A stretch of 64,000 nt of DNA. Origin: Phlebotomus papatasi. Taxonomy: Eukaryota > Arthropoda > Insecta > Diptera > Psychodidae. This document shows, piece by piece, positions 49,023-61,000 of the stretch. Numbering within the stretch: the first letter of the stretch is position 1; every line of letters begins with the position of its first letter. The notes beneath the pieces were generated by a model. The model did no database searches. It was given only the letters and a program-made list of their open reading frames with translations, and was not told the DNA's origin. The stretch covers positions 57,288,627-57,352,626 of the forward strand of contig NC_077223.1 in NCBI RefSeq assembly GCF_024763615.1. The letters are read 5' to 3'. Both the position numbers and the translations under genes were made by a program.

Positions 49023-52000
49023 CTGCAAAGAAAATCCATCCAACGATGCAGAAACAGAGGCAAAAGAAATCCATTAGAATCTTTCGAACAACAAACAATC
49101 AATCTTTATAAGAAGCATCCAGTGGCATTAGTCGAAGAGACAAAAAAAGCAAAAGATGAAAAAGATGATTAAAGATAAGCAAACAAAAAAAAAGAACACC
49201 CGATCATGTGAGAGACAACGTTTTCCCACACACCTTTACGCCCTACTAAATATTTATTTTAACTTTTAATTAAAAATTTATATATTAGTAATAATATTTT
49301 TAATGAGCACTGACCAACTTACTCATGCAGACTCAAATGTGGAATAAATTTCCTCAAAAGCAGGAGAAAGTATATATCATTTTTTTTTCAGCAAAGTTAT
49401 TTAGCAGTTTCATGTGCAAAATAATGTGGCGAGTAATTTTAGTGTTGATGTAACAATAAAACAAATTTCAACAGGGGAATTCCATTAAAATGCACTTTTT
49501 TTTACTTCGAATTGCGAATATTTATAAGAAATATTTGAGCAATGGATAGTAGAAAAAGCTTTTGATTTAGAAAAAGAAAAAAATGAACGCCAATTAGATG
49601 CTTGTAATAGATATTTGTTTAATGATCAATGCGTTCATAAACATTATTTTTCCAAACGTGAAATAATTTTTGCTTTCAAATTTATTTAATCTTCTTTATA
49701 TAGATGGTTTCCTTCCCCTTTGATTCATCATAAATTGGTCCCTTGTTTCTTACTTTTTGATTATTTATTTATAAATTGAGCCAATAGGGGAGACTGGGGC
49801 AAAAAGTCACAAATCGAAAAATTCAAAATTCAATATCTTTCAAGGTAAAAAAGATAGTAGCTCAAATTTTTTTCTAAAGATAGCCTCCATAGACCTTCTT
49901 CAATGTCGTAAGTTTCTTAGAATTCGAAAAAGGAATTTAGAAAATAAAAAATATCGAAATTTTTAGCCCTATTTTTGAAATATTTTCCTTGCAGAAGATA
50001 ACAATTATTTCTTACTTATTTTCCAAAATTGATGCACTGGTGAATATTTTCTAAATAATTTGGATTCTTTGAATATGAATCCGCTATCTATTTTAGAATT
50101 TCACAAAAGTTCTTTTCTCCAGAAATCCTTTTATTAAAAATGGCCACTTGGGGTAAAAAGTAACAAAAGGTATAGAGCAAAAAGTAACAAAAAAGCGAAG
50201 CAATTTCTGTTGTCTCACGGCGAAAAGAAACGTCATTATCATGTCTCACCGCTTGATGTTTTCATTGGTCAAACGATTTGCAGTCTTTTGTGTGTTTTCT
50301 TCTAAAATAGCTTGAAAACCGCTTTCCTCGTTTTCTCATTTTTCTCGCAGAGGAAACGGTGTTTTACAAAGGTGTAGATGAATAAATATTCTATGACAAT
50401 ATGTCCCCTAGGTATTTTTTCAAATTTACGGAAGCCCGTAATGAAGCGAATCTCAAAGTATGATAATACCCAATGTCTGGTACTATTTGTCCCAGCATTT
50501 TTGAGAATAGTCACAAAATTACCTTTTAGAAATTGGCTCGATAAAAGTATTTCCTTACAAAATAGAGGAAAATTACTTTCACAAAGTTATAGATCGGTAA
50601 ATTTCCTATAAAACTGCGCTAATTAGAAATTTTTGAAGCGCTCGAGTAGCTTGTAAAAAATAAAATATCCGTTTTGTGACTTTTTGCCCCAGTCTCTCCT
50701 ACTATTCGTTGAATAGGGCACAATGATCTGCAAATGTATCTTGTAGTGTCAGTAATAGTCAATAAAATGCTCACATTAGTATTTTGCGAAAAACCGACAA
50801 CGTCAAAAAAGTTAACAAAAAGTTTTACTTTAAAAGTGGATTAAGAGTAGTAAATTGCCTAACTCTATTCTAAATTTATCTGACTAGAATAATCCATGTC
50901 GATTTTGTTAATTTTTTACATTAAAATATTCTTTTTTGCTATTTACTTTCTAGAAACGCATAGGGGAAGGTGGGGCTACTTTGAGCAGTGGGGCTACATT
51001 GATATACGACTTTTTCGCATATTTCTAAAGGAAGCAGGGCCCTATAATATTATTTTATTTAGATCCATAATTCTTTCGTCCATCTAAATTACACACTTTA
51101 AAGCCTAGTATCCTTCAGAAATACGAGAAAAATCGTATATTAATGTAACCCCACTGCTCAATGTAGCCCCACCTCCCCCTAATTTATGTCATATAATGTA
51201 ATATGATGGTCTTTTTAAAGTTTTATTAGAAAATTATTTGAATAAAAATTATCCATTTATCTGAGAACTTAAGATAAAATGTTTTAGATATACAAAACAA
51301 CGTGATCGCCAGCTTGATTTTACGTTCCTGTCCTCCATTTTGAATCACTGTCAAAACCTAAAACTCAACCGATTGAGCTGAAATATTAGTATGTCTTAGC
51401 TGATATCAAGGCCTTATCATAACTACAGAACTATGAGGCGCTTCCTTCATTGTAACCATGACTAAAAAATAGCAACGCTACCGTTAGGTGATAAGATCTA
51501 ACACAGAAACGGAGAGAAAATTGATATTTTTGCTTAAAACAGCATATTATTTGAGGATCTAAAATAAATGTTGTTATAAAAGGGGATTCGAACCCGGGAC
51601 ACTTGCATCATAGAGCAAGTGCTCTACCACTTGACCTATTGAGTGCCCTTAGAACATAAATACGTTCTGAAAAGGCCTTGCCATCAGATATAACATACGA
51701 AAATTTCAGTTAAATCGAATGAGTTTAAAATTTTGACCGTTATTCAGAATGGCGGACAAAAACGCGAAATAAAGATTACGGCCGCGCTATCTTGTAGATC
51801 TCGAGCACCTTACCATTAGATGTGAAGACCTTGCTTGTTATTACTCATAAGAAATTGTTGATTTGTGGTATTTCTTTAATGAAGTCAAAGTCACCCGTTA
51901 CGTATCCCAAATGCAAGCTTTTTTCTAGATTTTTTTTAAAAATAATTTTATCAATTCACCCTCCTCCTATTCTTTCACTTTAACTATGTATTTTTATTAA

Positions 52001-55000
52001 GTTGAAAAATAGCGAAAAAAGGAGAAAGTCACCCGCACGTACGGTATAAGTTTTTTCTAATATTTTATATAAATTTTTTTTTCAATTCAATTCAATTTAT
52101 TTTCATCTCATTTCGTCTTTTTACCCCCTTCCCATGCGTCCATCGCTTTTAATATTAATAATTAATAAATTCTCATAATACTTCCAAAAGTACAGAATAT
52201 ATTCTGTACTTTTCTGTAAGCTATACAGAAAACATTCTGAAAATTTATTATAACAATGATATTGACAATTTAAATTGTTCATAAACAATAAAACACTATT
52301 TATGTTTCTTTTGTATTTGCTGGCTAGTCTGCCCCGGACTCCCCTATTAGTGGTTATCTTTTTTCTCTTTTTACCATCTGAAACAGTGAGAAAACCTCAA
52401 AATTCTAAAAGAGACATGATTCCGATTTACCCCATTTTGCCCTATTTAACAGAATAGTTTAAAAGTTTGACATTAACCTGGAATTTCACATATTTTTTCA
52501 CAGGCAGCGTTTAGGCTGGTTTAGAATTTTTAGGGGTTGACTGTATCGGAGGCGTACTGTATTACTCACTCACACAATAATGTACAGGACAGTTCCTAAA
52601 TAATTATTTTTCTCCTTAGTATATCTTCATTTTCTAAATTTTTAATGTTTAAAGATTTAAAAAAAAACTCCTTGTAACCATTTTTAAAATTATATTAACA
52701 ATAGGGTTGTTTTTTTAAGGGTTATTTTAGAAAATTTAAAGTGAAATATATTTAAAGAACTTCATTTTTTATAAATTATAGCTCTTTATCAATGAATATA
52801 CGACTCATACTTCAAATGTCGATTAAAAGATTTTTAGATTAAAAAAAATCAAAACTGAGGAGATTATCGATAAGAACGATAAGAACTAAGATTATCCCTC
52901 ATGATTCCTCCTCTTAGTCCCTCTTGATATTCTTTACAATCTCATTTTAATCTAAAATCCATGTCTTGTAAATAAATTTCGGAGATTTTTTACATATGAG
53001 TTTTGTATGGATTTATTTTATATAATACATTATTTACTGATAAGCATTGAATGTTTATTGGGAAGAACATTTACTTAAGTAAATAATGAAAACGTTTTGA
53101 TATTTTTCGTAATGTTGCAGCTTCGTAAAAGTTGATTTTTTTTCCAAGTTACTAAGTGAATTTCATCCATGGACATATAATCTAAAAGCTAGTCCTACAT
53201 CTCACATTTCCTGACAAACTTAACCCTCTAACGGTGTTTTCTTTAATATGCGAAAAAAGTTCTAAAACAATGTTTTCTAGGATAATTATGATCCAATAAA
53301 GTCGAAAAAACCATCCATTCTTCATTATCTTTTTTAGTTTAGGCGCTAGGTGAGAAAATATAAAATTTGGATCCAAATGGCAAAAGTAAAAAATGGGCCT
53401 AAAATCGTAATTCTGATGTGTAATATTTTATGCATTTTTGCACACTGCAAATGTCTTTTCGAAAAAGCAACTATTCCAAGTTATAGAGGGTTTATTAGGG
53501 TTTAATATTTACCGTGAAAATCTTTTGCTTGAAGGGGGTCGTTTTTGTGGCTGGAGGAAAATTCATAAAAATTACCACCCTTGCAGCTCAGGAAAATTGA
53601 ATTTTGCAGATTCGTAAAAACATCTGTCAAAATTACTGACCACCGAATTTGAGAATTCCTCACTGTTTTGGCTCACACTGTGCGTGCCGCTCAGGATATT
53701 TGACTCATCAGAGATTCCACTGAATAAATTCACAAGAAAATTAGAATCTTAAACAATTTTCACTAAAATCTCGAAGAAAAACCCGCACTTCCCCATCAAA
53801 AGGAGACTTCATCAGATGTTTTTATTTTACTTCTGTCAAATTAAACATTAAGCGTGAATCTGCTTATGGTAGGTGTGATTCTTTCATTGCTCATGCGGTG
53901 CGTTTTCAAAATTTTTCACCCAATTTGCTTTGTTTTCAAGCGGAATTTTTCACATTTTGCTTTAAATTAATCATTGGTAATTCTAAGAATCACTGATGTT
54001 CAAAAAAGTTCTGTAAGACAGATTTGAGACGTTAGAGAAAAACAAGGATTACAATAGGTGTGATTACTACTTTCTGATTTGTGCAGTGATGAAACTAGAC
54101 TGCTTATAGTAGATGTGATTCTTTAATTGCCACTTCGATGTATTTTGAGTATTTCTCATTCAATTTTCCTTGTTTTAAAGTGAAACTTCCCACATTTCAC
54201 TTTAAATTGGTGGCTAGTCATTTTTGAAATCAGTTACGTCCGAAATTATGTTCTGTAAGACCAATTGGAGGTGTTAGAAAAAATCTGGGGTGCGATTATG
54301 AGAGAATCATACCTAACCAAGCTCTTAACTGACTGCCAGAATGCAGGGAAAAAATGGTTTTCCGAGTGTCAAAAAACATGTGTTAGAAAAATAGCTTAAA
54401 ATTGATTATTAATGCGTGATACCTCCTACAAATTGTGAAAACAAGCAGATGAAAGTTCCATCTAAGTAGTGATGCCCAAATTTTTGTGTCCGATGTAATG
54501 TTTTAGGGGAAAATGAGGCCTACAGAGGTGAGAAAAAGTGGTACGAAGCTGAGTTAACCAGGGCACCTTCGTAAAAAATGCCGCTACATTTTCATTTTCC
54601 TATAGAGGGAAATCCAAGGACTTCCAGGAATTTTGTGAGGCAGAATTATGAATCCAATAAGTAAGAGATTTTTTTTGATAGAGTGATATAATTGATTTGG
54701 TGTGTGTGGCATTCAGAAAAAAAATCTTAAATCTTAGACTCTTTTTTTTAATACGAACCTTCAAAACCTTCCCCTAAATAGAAAAAATTCTGCACAACAT
54801 ACATTTTGATTTTGTTCTTGTCTTTCAATGAAAGCTTTAAAAAAATAAAAAATAAATAAATTGAATACTTTGCAATGTCATTCATGTGATTCAGAAAAAA
54901 TTTAGGCAAAAAAAATCAAAGCATTTTTTAATGAACTTAAGTAAGTGTTCTTCCCAATAAAGATTCATATTTTTCGTATTGGGATGATACTCCAAATGGG

Positions 55001-58000
55001 AATAGTATTCCCCTTTTGAAATATCTAGTTAGAATTTCCAGGAAAAATGTTATTTTAATAAAAAAGGGAAAATATGTTATTTATAATTGAAAGTGAGGGG
55101 GGTCCGTGGTGCAATTGGTAAGAGCGTGCGGCTCTTGGGCGGTGTCACCCCTGGCTCGACTGTCACAATTGTGAGTTCGAGTCCCGCCCGGTGCAAATGA
55201 TTGAAGCGTCTGAATGGACATTTTTCACGCAACATTGTAAACCGAATAAAACATTTGTAAACCGAACAATGTACAAAATGGCAATAAAAGCCCGGTACAT
55301 CGAAATAAATAAATAATAATAATTGAAAGTGTCATTTTCCTTGTTTTCCTTGGTCGGATCGAGATGCTTTAAAAAGGATGAAAAACTTTGCCCAAAAAAC
55401 CACACAAAAGCACAAACACAGGGCAAAAAAATTAAAATAAAAAAAAAGATAAAATGTTAGAAGAAAAAATATTTAGATTGCCACTGGAATCCTCATTCAC
55501 ACAGAAAGCCAAAAATTAAAAGAAAAAAAAATAGAGAAAGAATGAATGGGTCGGAAGTACTTGTTGGTGCTACAGAATAATTCCCCTCGAAATGTGAATG
55601 TGAAGTGGATGGAGCCAAGAAAGGATTTGTCGAAATGTAGATTTTCTGATTCATCATCTGATTCTCATAGCCAACGGACTGATAGATTGGCGTCCTACCT
55701 TCCTGATGACCACCATACGCCATCCCTGACTTCTGATGATCACTGAGACGATAGTAGATCTGCTGCTGAGCTGGACTCTGATTGTGTCGCGAATAGAATT
55801 TATTATTGGAGTCATTTTCACTGGATGATGACGAATGGAAGTCACCAGCGGATGGTGTTGGACCTTGAGATAAACCAACATTAGCTCTCTGACAGCATTC
55901 ATCTTCACATTCCTTCCACTCACTGTGACTCTGATGGCGAAAACTCGACACTTTGGTCACCTTTGGCTGAGCATACATCTGAGATGGTGGAGTTCTCTGC
56001 AAAGAGTAACAAATTATCGCATAAAATAAAATAAATTTTCCCAATTCACTTGAAATGCAATTTCTATATCAAAAGCAACTAACTTGTTTGCTGGTTGAAT
56101 TGATATTCTGCTGCGTCCTTCGCAAAATCTCCGGACTTGCTGGGAAGTGTTTCAAATCAGTCAGCGCCTTGATGGCTTCAGCCACACTTCCCGCTAAAAG
56201 AAAACATACATAAGAAAAAAAAAAACCCTCAAAATCAATCCTCTAAGGAAAACTTCTCGGAAGAATAAACATGCCAAGAGGCAAGAACATTTTCTCCAAA
56301 GGTATATAACTGCTTCTTCTCCAGACATGTCTCTCTCAAAATAATGAAAATTCAATCTAAAGGGAAGACACGCGTATATACATATGAAACACCAAATTAG
56401 TCTTCACTTTATCATTTTATACGCCCAGAAGAACATACTCTCCTTCGGATAAATAAACGGAAAATCTTCCTTCGAGCGATAAAATAACCAATTTCGTGCA
56501 TTTCTTTGTTTACACAGAACAAACATTAATTTTTTTAGGTGGGATTATCTGCTTTTCACATCTCGCGAAATTCAGTTTATCTTGCTGCTATGTCTTTAAG
56601 AGTTAAACAGCGACATTTTTGCACGATAAACACATATAATTATTCTGCGAAAAATGTTATCATAAGTAATCGCAAAAATAAAATGAAAAAAAAAATGTAT
56701 TGAGTTAAGGTAAGTGTGCCAAATTTTGACATAATTACATGCAAGCGCCAAAGTCTCAAGTTTGAAATGTAATATCTTTATTAGAAATAGATTTTTTTAT
56801 TCCTTTTATTTAAGGAGTGTTGCTTAGAACCTTGTAGACAGTTTATCGTCTTTATTTACTCTGAAAATCATTCTTAATACATTTTAAAATGAATAAAAAT
56901 ATAGACATAGCTTTGGTGCCCTATTTCGGCCACCTTCATTCTTATAGTTCCTTGCCCTTCGGGAATTTTTCCAATGCCTTTTTCACGTCATCTCGTTTGT
57001 CGAAGCTACATGTTTTGTTATTCTTTTGCATTGTATAATCTCTAGAGTATGTAAAAACTAAAAATTCATGGAAATTCGAGGAACAAAAAGGGTGGCCGAA
57101 ATTGCAAGCTGGCCGGAATTTAGTACACTTACCTTACGTTTGCAACAGATTTATAAAGTTTTAAAGAATATCCTTTTTTACTGAAATGGTGTCAGAATTT
57201 TTATTTTGATTCATTTTTTTTTTTAATCGACTTTAAAATACAAACAAATATTTTGTGGTATTTGTATTGTGTCAATTAATTTATGTAAAATAATTTTACC
57301 AAAATGAAAATAAAAGGGGTGATAATGCGTCCCAGGCTTTGCGAAGTGCTCATAAATCATAAATGAATCATAAATCACTCAAAACAGTGCCCAGAATACA
57401 CATACACATTAAGTTAAGGGTAATATAAATGAATTTCGGATAAAAATTAGTTTTCGGTTATGAACCGGTTCAGGACCGAGTGGAACCGTTTTAGTTTTTA
57501 TCAGAAATTCTAAGACAAATTATATATTCCAAAGTGTCCAAAAATGATACCATTCGGTTGACAAATACACTCTATGGAGTCTTTTTTACCTTTGATTTTG
57601 AAAAACCGTTATTAAGAATGATTCTTTGATTTTGAAAAACGGTTATTAAGAATGATTCTACGGTATTTTCTAGGGGCCTCTCGACATTTCATTTTTCATA
57701 CGTTTTTGCATAGAGGCACTGAAGACTATTTATTGGCAAGTTTTTTCGTAAAGAGAATTGACTTATCAGTCTGATATATTTCAAAATCGTATATTCAAAA
57801 TACATATTTTATAATGTTCCCCGAAATAATATAAGAACTACGAGCAAGTTTGTTTAAGTCGCGGTGCAATATCTGCAAAAATTTTACAAGGAAAAGTGAA
57901 AAATATCTTCACTTTTTATTAGGCTTGATGGACCCTTGGTATTTTCCTATATGGACGAAATGTTCGCATGGGTAATCTCCAAAACACATTAAAAAATGAA

Positions 58001-61000
58001 AAAAAGTCGCACGACCGACGCGTTTTCGAGCAATAAAAGAAATTGTTGGTTTAAAAATATCATGCCGCTTCTGCAATCTCTGATCTCTAATCACCATTTT
58101 TTAACTGGGTAGATCAGGTAGACAGTATAAAACCAAAAACAAACCAAATAATGTAATAACCAAAACTTTTCCCACGAACCAAGTTTTATTAAAATTGGTT
58201 AATAAATAAATAGGGCATCTAGACATCTATGACCTACGTTCTAGTGTAAAATTGATATTAGCTCATTTTCCAACCGATTTTTCTATAGGGGAACATTTAT
58301 TAAAAAAAATTCCAGATTTAAGGCTTACAATCGAATTCGTACTTGTTATGAGTTATGAAAGCCTCTTCTATACATTAGGAGCAATTTGTTGAAATTCTTG
58401 CTTGACATTTTCCCTTACAGTGGCGATTTCGGATCTCATCACAGAATCAATTTTATTACAGAGTCTTAGCTACCATAAGCCTATCTTGGCTTATCAATAG
58501 TATGACTATTTCAAATGAAGGGGCGCTATTATTAAAAAGAAAATTTTTAAATCTTAAAAGTTAAATAACTCAAAAATTCCTTATGCAATCGGGCTGAAAT
58601 TTTAGTATGTTGTAGCCGTTGATTATACCTATCAAACAAAAAAAAACCTTAAGTCGATCCATAACCCCTGACCCGAGCTATAAGGGGTCAAAGTTCTAAC
58701 ATTGACCGGTCTCTATCTCCGGTTCTAATTAACATAGCGGCCTAAATTTTACTTTTTTGGTTTCGTCTCGATGAGCACTTTCAGATGGAAGTTCAAAAAG
58801 TCACCACAGGTGGCGCTGTGATAGCGTCAAAATTCATCGAAATTCAAAGTAATTTTTCTCAAAAACGGCATTGTGCAAGTTAATGAAATTTTAGTATGTT
58901 GTAGTCCAGTCTAGGACGTTTCCAAAATGGTGCGTATGTGCGCTGTGGTTTCAATAGAACCGGAGATATGAGGGGTCAAAGTTCACGAAATTCAAAAAAT
59001 CATATCTCCGGTTCTATGTGACCGATTTTGATGAATGAGGGCTTAAACGAAAGATCTCACCAAATGCTACAACTTTCTAGAATATTTGAACTTCGTGGGA
59101 CCAACACCAGGGGCGCCACAGTCGAAAAACCAATTTCAATATCACATAACCTCAATTATCTCGACTGTCGCTGAACCGATTTTGATGATTACTTCAACAT
59201 AACTGTAGAGAACATTCGTGTCTACATTTCGTCCATACATCATTTTCCGCTCAGACTACGCTATCACTCCGATTTTGCCGTTTAAGTGTGAAAAAATTGA
59301 CTTTTCCCACAATAAGGCTTTGAAACCACTCAGATGCCAATTTGACTACTTCTTCTCCACCAAGACACTTAAAATAGGGTTTTAAATGGAAAGTGTCACA
59401 AAATACAACAATTCTTTCATATAGTTGAAGTTCATCAAATGAACACTTGGGGCGCTCTGGTCGAAAAAAGGAGTTCAGAAACAAACAACCTCGATTATCT
59501 CGGCTTCTGATTAATCGATGAGATCAAGTACTATGGCAAAATTATAGAAAACATTTTGATCTACATTTCACCCATATATCAATTTTTGTCACTCTATCCA
59601 AATCCTTGATATTTTGGTTTAAATACAAAATTTGTATAATTTCACGAATTTGATTTAATATAAGTGAATGACGTACCCCAACTTCAGCTCTAAATCGAAT
59701 TTGCATGCATTCCGAGTTAGCTCACATTAAGAATCTCACCTACATAAGCCGGTTAGGATTATCTGTCCCTTTAATTCTTTCACGAACTCTGAGAAAACTT
59801 AAACGTTTTACTGCTCTACAACATTGCAGAAGACTATTTTCCTATATCTCGAAAGAAATGTGATTTTCGAATCATTTTCTAAAAGTCGATTTTGTGGAGA
59901 TTCTCAAAATTTCTGGAGGAAATTTATTCCTCTACAACTTTGTCGAAGATAATTTTTCTCTATCTTAACGAGAAATGTGCTTATATTGAGCTAATCAGTA
60001 TTGATATTTTCTGTAAGCCAGATATTCCAAAAATAGGGCTCAAAATTTCATTATTTTTTATTTTACATAATCCTTCCTCGGATCCCTTGAAACTTTGTAA
60101 GTTTGAGAAGGTTCATGAAGGCTATGTATAATAAAAAATTTCAAGCCTCAGTATCTTTTATTTAAAAAAAATAGTGAATATTGAAATTTTCGTTTTGACA
60201 AATTTTGTCCCAGTCTGCCCTACTTATCAATCACATTTATGCTACTTAACTATTTATACTATTTTAATGGGTTTTTGCGAACCAAGTATTAGTCTCAACA
60301 ATTCATCTGCAAATTAAATTGAATTTATATAGTTTAATTGTAATTTTGTATTGTGTAAGTGTGATAGCACAGTTAAGTTTCGTTATTTTAAAGATGGTAG
60401 AATTTTTTGAAATCCTGAAAAAAATCCTGAAAATTAGAGCCGAATTTACGCTGTTCTAACGCATTTTTGGTCGTATGTAATATCTAGGGTCATAGAGAGA
60501 AGAGAGGTGTTATTGGGCGTCAAATTTTGTACTGTCCGAACTCCTCAGAGAGATCAGCTGTATATAATCTTTTGATTTTTTCACTCGCCAAAATTATCAT
60601 CTTCCACCCTCCGGGGACCACTTTCCATAAAATAATTCCACGTTTCAGATGATTTCAGAAATGATGTCGCAGTGTTTTTCCGTCCGGCCGTTCCTACGCC
60701 TAGAGACCAAACGGTTAGAGATAGAAACTAACGGTGTCTATACATTAGAAGAAAGTTTCGTCAAAAATTGCCTTTTTTAAAAAATTCTGACGTTTCTGCC
60801 TAGGATAGGGGAAATTTTCTTTAAAAAGGCATTTTTTAAAGAAATTTCTCATAGTGTGTAGAGGCCATAAATAAGGACCTTCTGTAAACCCCCCATAAAT
60901 CAACCTCCGCATCATTAACATGCCCCGCCCTTCATTTTCTCCCCACAGCTCCTCTTCCACCCAAAACTATGTGTTTTTTGGATTGTTCGAAAACACGTCA

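Noticed and set aside
55100..55185. tRNA-Leu or tRNA-Ser gene
   Set aside because: It is the head of a SINE with a target duplication and an AT-rich tail; no proper cloverleaf seen.
55493..55560. Extension of the mim exon into ILSLFFFLLIFGFLCE as a membrane anchor
   Set aside because: The stretch follows a usable donor whose phase matches the WH2 exon; poly-T-rich intron gives hydrophobic codons by chance. A transcript ending here would change this view.
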